Origin: Brevibacterium sp. CS2
GTDB taxonomy: Bacteria > Actinomycetota > Actinomycetes > Actinomycetales > Brevibacteriaceae
Assembly (NCBI RefSeq): GCF_005280295.1
Contig: NZ_CP040020.1
Span: 682,001-746,000 of the forward strand
DNA: 64,000 nucleotides
Direction: 5' to 3'
Both the position numbers and the translations under genes were made by a program. Below, in pieces: positions 8,085-16,800 of this stretch. Numbering within the stretch: the stretch's first letter is position 1; each line of letters begins with the position of its first letter. The notes beneath the pieces were generated by a model that searched no databases, was not told the origin of the DNA, and saw only the letters and a program-made list of their open reading frames with translations.

Positions 8085-10115
8085 GTGCCCCCGGACTCCG
8101 AATGCCATCCGATGGGTAGTGCCCCGGCCGAAACTCCGGCCGGGACCGGGCGCTGGCGCTCCGCGGCCTGGCTCGTGGCCGCCTTTGCGGTCGCGGTTGC
8201 CGCTGTCGTGGCAAGTGCGGCGTTCTCCGGGGCGGCGGCAGAACGCGAAGCGTTGGATCCCGGCGCGTTCGTGCGCTGGGCGCTGCCGATCGCGCTGACC
8301 GTGCACCACCTGGCGCTGGCCGTGGTTGTTGGCTGCCTGATCTTCGTGGCAACGATCCTGCCCCCCGGAGATGACGAGTCGGCGCCCGGGCCTTCGCGCC
8401 CGCACCCGGCGTTCGTCCGCGTGCGGGCGGTCGCCGCCGTCGTGTCCCTCGTGTGGCTGGGGGCTGCGGTGGTCGTGCTGGTGCTGACGTATGCCAATCT
8501 CGCCGGCCAGCCGGTGTCGGACAGTGCCGAGTTCGCCAGCCAGCTGGCCTACTTCCTGACTGATCTGCTCGTCGGGCAGGCGTGGGGTGCGATCACCCTC
8601 ATTGCCTTCCTCGTGTGCAATCTGACCTTCCTTGTCCGCTCCACCACGGGCCTGGCCGGCACGGCCCTGCTCGCCCTGGCCACCATCGTCCCGATCTCGC
8701 TGATCGGGCACGCCGCCGGCAGCGACGATCACTTCGCCGGCGTCGGTGCGCTGGCCGTGCACTGGCTCGGCGTGCTGGTGTGGGTCGGCGGGGTGGCGGC
8801 CCTGGCCGTCACCGCGCCGATCCTCGCCTCCAACCACGGTGCCCACCTGGCGAAATCGGTGCTCTCCCGCTTCTCGGTGCTGGCCGGTGTGGCGTTCTTC
8901 CTCGTCCTGGCCTCCGGCGTGCTCAACTCCGTGCTCCGCCTCGGCGGGTGGGAGGGGCTGCTGAGCCGGTACGGTCAGCTGATCCTCATCAAGCTCGCCG
9001 CAACCCTGCTGCTCGGCGCCATCGGGCTGGCCCATCGCAGCTGGGCCATCGCCCAGGTCGGGCGCAAGTCCGGCGGGCAGACGGCGTGGCGGCTGGTCAT
9101 CGCCGAAGTGCTCATCATGGGCGGAGTCATCGGGGTCACCGGGGCCCTCGGCCGGACCGCACCCCCGGTTCCCCGGGAGCCGGAACCGGCGATCACCCCG
9201 GCCGAGATCCTCACCGGCTATCTGTTGCCGCCGGACCTGACCTGGTTCCGGTGGTTCACCGAGTGGCGGTGGGACTGGCTGTGGGTGGCCTTCTCCCTCA
9301 CCGCGGCCGCCGTGTATCTCCTCGGGGTGCGCAAGGCCCACGCTGCCGGGCATCGGTGGCCGTGGCAGCACACCGCCAGCTGGCTGACCGGACTGCTCGT
9401 CCTGGTCTATGTGACCTGCGCGGCCCCGACGATCTACGGCATGGTGCTCATCAGCGTGCACACCGTCATGCTGTTGGCCATCACCGTGCTCATCCCGCTG
9501 CTGTTGGCCCTCGGCGCTCCCCTGGACCTGCTGGCCCTGACCGTGCAGCGGCGCACCGACGGCAGCCGGGGACCCCGGGAATGGCTGCACGCCGCCAGCT
9601 CAGCCGCCGGCCCAGCGCTGCGGAACCCGCTGCTCAGCGGTGCGGTGGTGGCCGTCTCGCTCGGTCTGCTTTACTACACCCCGCTGCTGCGCCTGGCCCT
9701 GGATTTCTGGATCGCCCACCAGATGGCCAACCTGTACTTCCTGCTCATCGGGTTCTGGTTCATGACCACGGTGACCCGCCCCCGAACCGCGGCACGAACA
9801 CTGTCCCGGCGCACCGTTGCCGTGGCCGGACTGGCCGGGGTGCTCCTGCTCTGGGCGACCGTGCTCGCGTTCGGTGTCACCCCCGTCCTTGAGGTAAACT
9901 GGTTCGGCAACCTCGCCCGCACCTGGGGGCCATCCATCGCCGCCGATCAACAGCGTGCGGGCACCTCGGTGCTGCTGGCCGGAGTGACCCCGCTCGTGAT
10001 TCTGCTCACCACGCTCCTCCTGCACCGACCACGCCCGACGCCCGCCGGCACTGCGGGTGCCCTCCAACCCTCCTCCACTGCCTCCCGCCGACCGGACAGA
10101 ACGGATCATCCATGA
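8085..10115 (+). CDS. CopD copper-resistance domain fused to CtaG (caa3 oxidase assembly)
   Basis: A 676-residue multi-pass membrane protein. The N-terminal half (about residues 1-350) has the CopD pattern of hydrophobic helices with conserved His (TVHHLALAVVVG, AVHWLGVLVWVGG). The C-terminal half (about 380-640) is a CtaG_caa3 domain (RWFTEWRWDWLW, ISVHTVML, FWIAHQMANLYF). This fusion is common in actinomycetes, where it is thought to import copper for the CuA/CuB centres of cytochrome oxidase. It starts at GTG 8085 (ATG 8112 is an alternative) and overlaps the next gene as ATGA. Protein order implies that CopC passes copper to it. Confidence 0.9.
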   Translation: MPPDSECHPMGSAPAETPAGTGRWRSAAWLVAAFAVAVAAVVASAAFSGAAAEREALDPGAFVRWALPIALTVHHLALAVVVGCLIFVATILPPGDDESAPGPSRPHPAFVRVRAVAAVVSLVWLGAAVVVLVLTYANLAGQPVSDSAEFASQLAYFLTDLLVGQAWGAITLIAFLVCNLTFLVRSTTGLAGTALLALATIVPISLIGHAAGSDDHFAGVGALAVHWLGVLVWVGGVAALAVTAPILASNHGAHLAKSVLSRFSVLAGVAFFLVLASGVLNSVLRLGGWEGLLSRYGQLILIKLAATLLLGAIGLAHRSWAIAQVGRKSGGQTAWRLVIAEVLIMGGVIGVTGALGRTAPPVPREPEPAITPAEILTGYLLPPDLTWFRWFTEWRWDWLWVAFSLTAAAVYLLGVRKAHAAGHRWPWQHTASWLTGLLVLVYVTCAAPTIYGMVLISVHTVMLLAITVLIPLLLALGAPLDLLALTVQRRTDGSRGPREWLHAASSAAGPALRNPLLSGAVVAVSLGLLYYTPLLRLALDFWIAHQMANLYFLLIGFWFMTTVTRPRTAARTLSRRTVAVAGLAGVLLLWATVLAFGVTPVLEVNWFGNLARTWGPSIAADQQRAGTSVLLAGVTPLVILLTTLLLHRPRPTPAGTAGALQPSSTASRRPDRTDHP

Positions 10116-10804
10116 ACCCCGCCGACCGAAGCGTTCTCGTGAAGAGCAAGTCCCTTGTCTGGATCCTGATGGCGGCCGCCGTGATCGCCGCCATCGTCGT
10201 GGTCGTCATCGTGCGCGGCAACGCTCCCGACACGACCACCGAGTCCGCCACGCCGGCAGGGACGGCAGAGACCGGGCAGCTCGTCCGCGAGAACAGCCGT
10301 GTGCTGTCGCAGGCGCCGAACGAGAAAGCGGTACTGGTGGAGTTCCTCGACTTCGAATGCGAGGGCTGCCGGGCCGCCTATCCCCTCGTCGAGGAGCTGC
10401 GGGTCGAGTACGCCGACTCCGTGACCTTCGTCCACCGCTACTTCCCGCTGCCCGGACACCGCAACGCGATGAACGCGGCCCTGGCCGTGGAGGCCGCCGC
10501 CCAGCAAGGCGCCTACGAACCGATGTACCAGCAGATGTTCGAAACCCAACCCGAATGGGGCGAATCCGCCGACGACAAGAGCGCGGTCTTTCGCTCCTTC
10601 GCCGAAGACCTGGGCCTGGACATGGAAGCCTACGACGCGGCAGTCAAAGATCCGGCCACCCAGGATCGGGTCGAACTCGACTTGGCCGACGGCATCGCCC
10701 TGAACGTGAGCGGAACGCCGACGTTCTTCCTCGACGGGCAACTCCTCGCTCCGAGCAGTCTCGACGAGCTCCGCGCTGCGCTCGACGCAGCCGTTGCGGA
10801 GTGA
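10112..10804 (+). CDS. DsbA-like membrane-anchored thiol oxidoreductase
   Basis: A 230-residue protein with one N-terminal membrane segment and an extracellular DsbA/thioredoxin domain. The active site is ECEGCRAAY (CxxC about residues 87-90) and the cis-Pro loop is SGTPTFFLDG. It overlaps copD-ctaG by 4 bases and is followed 6 bases later by a VKOR gene, the usual actinobacterial partner that reoxidises DsbA. Likely role: disulfide formation in exported proteins, possibly including oxidation of Cu-site cysteines. Confidence 0.88.
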   Translation: MNPADRSVLVKSKSLVWILMAAAVIAAIVVVVIVRGNAPDTTTESATPAGTAETGQLVRENSRVLSQAPNEKAVLVEFLDFECEGCRAAYPLVEELRVEYADSVTFVHRYFPLPGHRNAMNAALAVEAAAQQGAYEPMYQQMFETQPEWGESADDKSAVFRSFAEDLGLDMEAYDAAVKDPATQDRVELDLADGIALNVSGTPTFFLDGQLLAPSSLDELRAALDAAVAE

Positions 10805-10810
10805 CAGGCC

Positions 10811-11446
10811 ATGCCGGACGCTACCGCCACGCTCGATCATCGCCCCGCTGAAGCCAGTAGTCCCCGGTTCGCCCGACCGCGCCCTTTCGCGGTCCTGCTG
10901 CTGGTCACGGGCATCATCGGGTGGGTGGCTTCGGCAGTACTCGTCGCTGAACGGCTGGCGCTCTTCCGGGACCCGGAGCACGTCACGAGCTGCGACATCA
11001 ATCCGTGGGTCTCCTGCGGCAAGGTCATGGGCAGCTGGCAATCCGAGCTGTTCGGGTTTCCCAATCCGCTGATCGGGATCGTCGCCTTCGCCGTGATCAT
11101 CACCACCGCCATGGCCGTCCTCGCCGGAGCACAGCTGGGACGCTGGTACTGGATCGGTCTGCAGGTCGCTGTGAGCCTGGGCACCGTCTTCGTCATCTGG
11201 CTGTGGTCCCAAGCCCTCTTCAGCCTCTACCTCCTGTGCCTGTACTGCATGGTCGTGTGGGCCGCGATGATCCCCCTCTTCCTCCTCCTGACGATCCGCA
11301 ACCTCGTCCACGGCATCATCCCCGCCCCCGCCGGGCTGGTCCGGTTCACCGCAGACTGGGCATGGACGCTGGTGGCCCTCATCTACATCGCGGTAGCCGC
11401 CTCGGTCTACCTCCGGTTCTTCCCCGCTTTCACCTCCCCCCTCTGA
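10811..11446 (+). CDS. VKOR-family disulfide-generating membrane protein
   Basis: A 211-residue vitamin K epoxide reductase homologue with about five membrane segments. The loop Cys pair appears in TSCDINPWVSCGKV and the quinone-reactive CxxC as LLCLYCMVVW. In bacteria lacking DsbB, VKOR reoxidises DsbA and passes electrons to menaquinone. The 6-base gap to the DsbA-like gene supports a shared transcript and function. Confidence 0.9.
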   Translation: MPDATATLDHRPAEASSPRFARPRPFAVLLLVTGIIGWVASAVLVAERLALFRDPEHVTSCDINPWVSCGKVMGSWQSELFGFPNPLIGIVAFAVIITTAMAVLAGAQLGRWYWIGLQVAVSLGTVFVIWLWSQALFSLYLLCLYCMVVWAAMIPLFLLLTIRNLVHGIIPAPAGLVRFTADWAWTLVALIYIAVAASVYLRFFPAFTSPL

Positions 11447-11601
11447 GACGACCCAGCCGGCGCGGTGGCGGTATGTCGCCCGCGCAACACCACGTGACAC
11501 TCGTCACCCTTATCTCGTTCGTTACCGTTTTGTCATCTCCTCGTGCGTCAGTACACTCGAAGATAACGAAATGGTCACAACTGCGTTAAGGGTTTAGTCG
11601 A

Positions 11602-12486
11602 ATGGGTAAGCACTCGGATCCGAAGCCGTCCTGGAGCGCGAACGCGCGCACCCTGATCCGGAACGTCGCCGCGGGCGACCGCAAGCATGCCGGTCGCCAT
11701 AGTCAGGAGCCGAGCACCGCCACCGGGGTTCTCAAGTCCGTCAGGCGCCGCCCGATGGTCGCCGCCATCGCACTGCCGGCAGCTGCCACGACCGCGATCG
11801 TGGCCTCCTCGTTCGCCTTCGCACCCACGGACACCGCCAGCGTCGTCACGGCCGAGGAGCAGGCAGCCACCGCCAGCGCGGATCCCGGCGCCCAAGACGT
11901 TCCCACGAAGGATGCCGAGGAACGTGAGAAGGAGCGGGAGGCGGCCGCCGAGGAGTATCGGAAGTCCCTCGAAGACGATCCGAAGTACAACCAGAAGCCA
12001 GAGGTGAAGGCCGCGCTGCCGGCCCCTGAGCCCCCGAAGGAGAGCGCGTCGTCGGAGACCTCCGGCGGAGAATCCTCGGACCGGGGTTCGAAGTCCTCGC
12101 GCTCCGACAGCCGCGAATCCTCGGGCCTCTCCGATGAGCCCTGCTCGGTGTCCACCGAGATTGAACCCAAGCTCACCGCGAACGCTAAGAAGGGCTACCG
12201 GGCGGTCTGCGCCGAGTTCCCCGAGGTGAAAACCTTCGGCGGACCGCGCAACGATCCGGGATCCGACCACCATACCGGCCAGGCCCTCGACATCATGATC
12301 ACCGATCCCACGGGTCAGCAGATCACAGAGTTCGCGATCAAGCACGCGTCCGAGCTCGGAGTGAAATACGTGATCTACAAGCAGAAGATCTACGCTCCCT
12401 ACACCGGCTGGGAGGGACGGGCCATGGAGGACCGTGGCTCGGCCACCGCCAACCACATGGACCACGTCCACGTCTCCTTCAACTGA
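11602..12486 (+). CDS. Secreted protein with M15-peptidase-like (ARB_07466-type) C-terminal domain
   Basis: A 294-residue protein with an N-terminal basic region, a hydrophobic export segment (about residues 50-75), a charged Glu/Lys-rich stretch that is probably coiled coil (about 95-140), and a Ser-rich linker. The C-terminal domain contains GPRNDPGSDHHTGQALDI and NHMDHVHVSF. The His/Asp/His pattern resembles the zinc site of M15-type D,D-peptidases, which suggests a cell-wall role, but activity is not proven. It lies alone after a 155-bp gap with its own terminator, so it is probably an independent gene and not part of the copper operon. Confidence 0.75.
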   Translation: MGKHSDPKPSWSANARTLIRNVAAGDRKHAGRHSQEPSTATGVLKSVRRRPMVAAIALPAAATTAIVASSFAFAPTDTASVVTAEEQAATASADPGAQDVPTKDAEEREKEREAAAEEYRKSLEDDPKYNQKPEVKAALPAPEPPKESASSETSGGESSDRGSKSSRSDSRESSGLSDEPCSVSTEIEPKLTANAKKGYRAVCAEFPEVKTFGGPRNDPGSDHHTGQALDIMITDPTGQQITEFAIKHASELGVKYVIYKQKIYAPYTGWEGRAMEDRGSATANHMDHVHVSFN

Positions 12487-12493
12487 ACAGACC

Positions 12494-12535
12494 GACCGGC
12501 CGCTGCCCCGTCCCCCATGGGAGCAGCGGCCGGTC
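12494..12535 (+). terminator. Strong hairpin after the M15-like gene
   Basis: A perfect 13-bp stem (12494-12506 with 12523-12535, GACCGGCCGCTGC and its complement) with a 16-base loop begins 7 bases after the stop codon. There is no T-run, as is common for high-GC actinobacterial terminators. Confidence 0.7.
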
Positions 12536-12687
12536 CCATCCCCCGGCGATCATGACCACTTCCGGCACCAGATCGCCCCGCCATCAACCACGGCGGTACC
12601 GCGGACCTAACACCAGACAGACAGCATCGACTGCGGCCCATCGCAGTCGGGTTCGCCGGCTGGAGGCGATGCCGAACACCCGGTTCG

Positions 12688-13635
12688 TCAGGCGTGCTGG
12701 ACTGCGGGCAGTTCCCGGTCTCGCAGGGCAGCCGTTTCCACCTGGATCGTGGCGTGATCGAAGGCGACGGGGAAGTGCTCCTTGACGCAGGCGAGGATCG
12801 CCTCCAGGATCTGCGGGGCGTGACCGGATTCGAAGCAGTCGTCGTCGACGACGACGTGCGCGGAGATGACCGGCAGGCCGGTGCCGATCATCGAGGCGTG
12901 CAGATCGTGCACATCGCGGACGTGCTCGAGCTCCAAGATGTGGGCGCGGACGTCTTCGAGATCGACTCCCTTGGGAGTGAACTCCATCAGCACCCGCACG
13001 GTCTCGCGCAGCAGCCGGAACGCGCGGGGGACGATCAAAGCCGCGATGAACAATCCGGCGATGGTGTCGGCGCGCTGGAACCCGGTGGTCGCGATCACGA
13101 TCGCCGCAATGATCACGCCCAGAGACCCCAGGGCATCGTTGAGCACTTCGAGAAACGCCGCACGCATATTGAAGTTCGCCTCGCGGTTGGATGCCAGCAC
13201 AGCGATCGCGGCGATATTGGCGACCAGGCCGATCACCCCGAACACCAGCAGCTCCGTGCCGGGCACCTCGGCAGGTTCGAACAGTCTGCGGATACCCTCG
13301 ACGGCGGCATAGGTGCCGACCACGAGCAGCAGCACAGCCTGCCCGAGCGCGGCGATGACCTCGATCCGGGCGAAACCCCACGTCCGCTCACTGCTCGGCG
13401 GACGCAGCATCATCGTCGCCGCGATGACCGCCACCAACAGCCCGGACGCATCAGCCAGCGCATGAGCGGTATCCGTCAGCAGAGCCAGGCTGCCGGTGAT
13501 CACGCTGCCCACCGCTTGCGCCACAACAATGACGGCGATGATGCAGAACGCGATCACCAGCCGCCGGCGCGTCCCCCGATCAGCCCGCTCCGGGACATGA
13601 CTGTGCACGTGCCCACCCCTATCAGTTTCCGCCAT
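12688..13635 (-). CDS. Cation diffusion facilitator (CzcD-like Zn/Cd/Co efflux)
   Basis: A 315-residue CDF-family exporter. It has a His-containing N-terminus (HVHSH), six membrane segments, and a C-terminal cytoplasmic metal-sensing domain (HASMIGTGLPVISAHVVVDD). The TM2 transport site reads TDTAHALAD (H-x3-D). The TM5 half reads LEVLNDALGS (E-x3-D), the Glu variant seen in many bacterial CDF proteins. The ATG at 13635 overlaps the end of the upstream arsR-type gene by 14 bases, so the repressor and exporter form one operon. Confidence 0.9.
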   Translation of the reverse strand: MAETDRGGHVHSHVPERADRGTRRRLVIAFCIIAVIVVAQAVGSVITGSLALLTDTAHALADASGLLVAVIAATMMLRPPSSERTWGFARIEVIAALGQAVLLLVVGTYAAVEGIRRLFEPAEVPGTELLVFGVIGLVANIAAIAVLASNREANFNMRAAFLEVLNDALGSLGVIIAAIVIATTGFQRADTIAGLFIAALIVPRAFRLLRETVRVLMEFTPKGVDLEDVRAHILELEHVRDVHDLHASMIGTGLPVISAHVVVDDDCFESGHAPQILEAILACVKEHFPVAFDHATIQVETAALRDRELPAVQHA

Positions 13636-14014
13636 ACCCCTCATCCTCCCCAACGATCGGCTCGTGATGATCGTGGTCACGCAACGAAAGCGACACCCCG
13701 GACGCCCTCAGCAGCTCATCCGCGCTCTCGACCAGATCCTCCAGTCGGGCCGGATCGGCCAGCGAGAACCACGAGGACCGCCCCTCCGCGCGCACGGTGA
13801 CCAGTCCGCAGTCACGCAGACAGGCCAAATGCTTGCTGACTGTCGACTGCGCAAGATGCATGTGGTGGACCAGATCCCGCACGCGGTGCTCACCGCTGGC
13901 CAAGTGCTCCAGCAGCGCCAGGCGCGTCGGCTCGGCCAGCGCATGGAACAGCGCCGCATAAGCACTGCGGTCTTCGGACCAAACGGTGGTCTCAGCAACA
14001 CCATCAATCGCCAT
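13622..14014 (-). CDS. ArsR/SmtB-family repressor, CmtR-like, of the CDF operon
   Basis: A 130-residue winged-helix metal sensor. It has the same recognition region as the repressor at 5481 (LAQSTVSKHLACLRDCGLV, including the Cys pair) but a different C-terminus that is His-rich (LRDHDHHEPI). It is the first gene of a two-gene operon with the CDF exporter and probably represses both until metal binds. The His tail suggests Zn/Co as well as Cd/Pb, which is inference only. Confidence 0.88.
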   Translation of the reverse strand: MAIDGVAETTVWSEDRSAYAALFHALAEPTRLALLEHLASGEHRVRDLVHHMHLAQSTVSKHLACLRDCGLVTVRAEGRSSWFSLADPARLEDLVESADELLRASGVSLSLRDHDHHEPIVGEDEGYGGN

Positions 14015-14059
14015 ACGACGATGATAGCACGAAGCAGCGATGGTTCGGGGAGCGGATCA

Positions 14060-14230
14060 CGTCGCCTCGATGCGCCCGCTCTCACCGTCCACAAGCCGCA
14101 CGCGCCCTCGACGAGGATGAACACACCGCGACCGATCAAGACGATCGGGAAGAGGACGTGCTCCCACCCGTTCGAGCGCCTCTTCGGTCGGCCGGCGACG
14201 AGCGCGAGGAACCCGAACACAGCACGCGAC
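14060..14230 (-). pseudogene. Remnant of a CadD-like cadmium-resistance membrane protein
   Basis: Read on the minus strand, two overlapping frames together give a membrane-protein C-terminus: AGRPTEEALER in one frame, then WEHVLFPIVLIGRGVFILVEG in the next. The second part matches the last helix pattern of CadD-type cadmium transporters as I remember it. The need to shift frame and the missing N-terminus indicate decayed debris next to the metal operon. Confidence 0.4.
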
Positions 14231-14290
14231 AACGGCGGCCGGCACCGCGGAGGAAGACCGGAGCATACTCTTGGACCCTCGGAGGGTGAC

Positions 14291-14640
14291 ATGCGTATGA
14301 ACCGGATGGAGGCGGCGCTGGTCGACTCACCACCGCGACGCCTGCTCCAGCGCTTCGAGGCTCGGCGTCTGATCGCGCTGGGTGGTCGCACCCCGGGCGC
14401 TCGGGTGGCCGAACTTGGCTGTGGCCCCGGGTCCGGCACCAAGCTGATCCTCGATGTCTTCGGCGCCGCACCGGTCGACGCCGTCGACCTCGACCCGGCG
14501 ATGATCGTCAAGGCACGCCGCCAGCTGACTCGGTACCACGGTCGGGTGAACCTCGTTGAAGGGTCGGCGACTGACCTGGCCGCGGCTTTCGCTGCGTTCG
14601 GTGGTGGTGGCAACGCGAGCTACGACGCGGTGTTCGACTT
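14291..14640 (+). pseudogene. Class I SAM-methyltransferase, N-terminal fragment
   Basis: It starts MRMNRMEAALVDSPPRR behind a GGAGG site. SAM-binding motif I is VAELGCGPGSGT and the acidic motif II is VDAVDLDPAM. The protein is recognisable up to YDAVFDF, where a typical enzyme would continue with its motif IV region. From about 14640 the sequence instead matches, on the other strand, a histidine-kinase fragment, so the gene is cut off by a rearrangement after about 117 codons. Confidence 0.75.
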
Positions 14641-14998
14641 CGCCGACCTCGTCGCCCGGACGCGCCAGCTCATCACGCACGCGGTGCTGTGCCAGAGACA
14701 CCTCACCCGACCCCATCGGCAGCTCGGCCACCTCGGCTGCAGCGCGGGACACCTCGGCGAGGGGGCGCAGGGAGCGGTGGACCCACCACCAGCCTAGCAG
14801 GCCCGCCAGCACCAGAGCCGCCGACGCTCCCAGCACCTGCACCCGGGCCAGCGTGGCCTTGGTCGCTTCCACGGGAGCCGTCGGCAGTCCGGTGATCACC
14901 ACGCCCTCATCAGCCGCTGATTTCGCCTTGACGAGGTAGCTGCCTTCCTCCAGGTCGAGCGTCCGCATCAGCGTCTCCGCCCCGTCGATCTTCTCGGC
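14638..14998 (-). pseudogene. Sensor histidine kinase fragment (sensor end, membrane helix, HAMP)
   Basis: On the minus strand about 120 codons read as the end of an extracellular sensor domain, one membrane helix (ASAALVLAGLLGWWWV), and a HAMP-type linker (HRSLRPLAEVSRAAAEVAELP...ELARPGDEVGEV). The fragment has lost its N-terminus at the IS5-family element (15001) and its kinase core at the junction with the methyltransferase fragment at about 14640. Confidence 0.7.
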
Positions 14999-15476
14999 TA
15001 GGGCGTGTCTGACAATGATGTGGTTCGCTGACTGAGAGCCTGGGAGCATGTCGAGATTCCAACTGCTCACGGATGCTCAATGGTCGCTGATCGCTGACTT
15101 GCTGCCTGCTCCGACCGGCCGCAGGGGCCGGCCCTTCGCTGATGCCCGCCAGATGGTCGAGGGCATCATCTACCGCTACCGATGCGGGATCGCCTGGCGG
15201 GACCTTGTCAAGCCCTGGGTTTGGTAGAGGCTTCTTTTCTTGGTTTCCTATGCGGCCACGCCTGTAGTGGTCTGCTGTTTGATCCAATCAGAATGCGCCT
15301 CGATCGGCGGCCGGTAGTGCAGCGCCGAATGCAGTCGGACGTGGTTGTACCAAGCCACCCACTTCGACGTCTCGGCCATCACTTCGATCACTCCCGACCA
15401 CTCCCGCCGGTCGATCAGTTCGGCCTTGTACACCGAGTTCAGCGCCTCGGCCATCGCGTTGATGCTCCTATAGTTG

Positions 15477-16547
15477 TCAAGCCGTGATTTCGCCTGTTCG
15501 TGGGTTGGTCTTGATGAGGTGGTAGACCTCGCGGATGACGTAGCGTTTCAAGCACCGGATGATGTCGCGTTTGCTCTTGCCCTCGGCTGTTCGGCGAGCG
15601 ACGTAGGCGATGGTCGGCTCGTGGAACCGCATCCGCACGATCACGGTCCGGTAGATCGCGGCGTTGAGCTGCCGATGTCCGCCGTGATTGATGCGATGCT
15701 TACCGCTGCTCATTCCTGACCCGGCGGGCACGGGACTGATTCCTGCGAGTTTCGCGAACGCTGCTTCGCTGCGGATCCGTTCAGGATTGTCCCCGGCGAC
15801 GATGAGGATCTCCGCGGCGGTGTCGACGCCGATGCCGAACTCGTCCAGCAGGTGCGGGGCGCGTTGGGCGACGAGTTGCTCGATCTGCGCTTCCAGGCTT
15901 TTGATCTCCTCGTTCAAGGCAATCCAGCGCCTGGCGATCGATCGGAGTGCGTGCCGGTTCGCGTCCTCTGGCGTCTCTAATCCGCGTGGGCGGAGCGCGG
16001 CGCAGTGACGGGCGATCATCTTCTGCGTTTTCCGTGCTGTCTCACGCCGTAGCTCTTCGTCCGAGTGGACGAGCAGCGCCTTGAGCGTCACCATCGCCCC
16101 GGTGCGGTCTTTCACCGCGGTATCGTGGGCGACTTTCAGCTGCCGGATCATCTCCACCACCCCGTCAGCGGTCTTCGGGACCGCAGTCGCGAACCCGGCA
16201 AGTACTGCCCGGGCAGCGTTCTCCGCGTCGAGCGTGTCGGATTTCCCGTTCAGTCGGCGCAGCCGCCGATCGGGCCGGGAGACCTCGACGACCTTGTGTC
16301 CGTTCCGGCGGACGAACGAGGTCAGCCCGGCACCATAGGAGCCGGTGCCTTCGATTCCGAACGCGATGATCTTCCCGAATGACGACGCCCACTCGAGCAG
16401 CTGCTTGAACCCCGCAGCGTCGGTCGCGATCGTGAGAGTCGCCAGGACCCCGCCGATCGAGTCCATCACCGCGGCGACATGAATGTGCTTGTGGGTATCG
16501 ACGCCGATCACGACGTGCCCGGAACGGGCGGGCTCGATCTGTTCCAT
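15477..16547 (-). CDS. IS110-family DEDD transposase (bridge-RNA-guided recombinase type)
   Basis: A 356-residue protein. The N-terminal RuvC-like DEDD domain starts VVIGVDTHKHIHVAAV (first Asp), then IAFGIEGTGSYGAGL (Glu) and KSDTLDAENAARAVLAG (Asp pair). The C-terminal Transposase_20 domain includes FGIGVDTAAEILIVAGDNPERIRSEAAFAKLAGISP with the helix-hairpin-helix-like segment and the conserved PVPAGSG serine region. The frame is complete, so the element may be mobile. Placement at the short 3' end of the element is typical. Confidence 0.93.
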   Translation of the reverse strand: MEQIEPARSGHVVIGVDTHKHIHVAAVMDSIGGVLATLTIATDAAGFKQLLEWASSFGKIIAFGIEGTGSYGAGLTSFVRRNGHKVVEVSRPDRRLRRLNGKSDTLDAENAARAVLAGFATAVPKTADGVVEMIRQLKVAHDTAVKDRTGAMVTLKALLVHSDEELRRETARKTQKMIARHCAALRPRGLETPEDANRHALRSIARRWIALNEEIKSLEAQIEQLVAQRAPHLLDEFGIGVDTAAEILIVAGDNPERIRSEAAFAKLAGISPVPAGSGMSSGKHRINHGGHRQLNAAIYRTVIVRMRFHEPTIAYVARRTAEGKSKRDIIRCLKRYVIREVYHLIKTNPRTGEITA

Positions 16548-16559
16548 GGGGTGCTGTCT

Positions 16560-16800
16560 CCTTCATCGGTTAGCGTGGTCACACGCTGTCGCCGGCGGGT
16601 GGACAGGACTGTCATGGGGACGCTTTGACGAGGCTCCAGGCTCCTATCAGGTCACGCCCGATCCGGCGGCAGCGGTACTGCGCCCGGCCGGAGGTTCGAC
16701 AGATCAACGCCAAGGCACCCTGCGGGCCAATCGTAAGCAAGGGTCAGAACACTCCGGCCAGGACTACCTCATCCTTGCGGGACGCGGCAGAAACAGACTG
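16560..16800 (-). ncRNA. Probable IS110 bridge-RNA region
   Basis: The 256-bp non-coding end upstream of the IS110 transposase. Read on the minus strand it contains ATAGGAGC (16647-16640), identical to the last bases of the element's other end (15471-15464). This is what a donor-binding guide should look like. Further upstream lies GCGTTGATCTGTCGAA (16710-16695), which resembles the insertion site GCGTT/ATCGAA and may be part of a target loop, but its orientation is less clear. The order, target-like loop before donor-like loop, agrees with the known arrangement. No structure was computed. Confidence 0.5.

Noticed and set aside
7338..9590. 750-codon frame on the minus strand opposite copD-ctaG
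   Set aside because: His/Arg/Gly/Gln-rich translation typical of antisense reading through high-GC membrane-protein genes; the plus strand has clear families.
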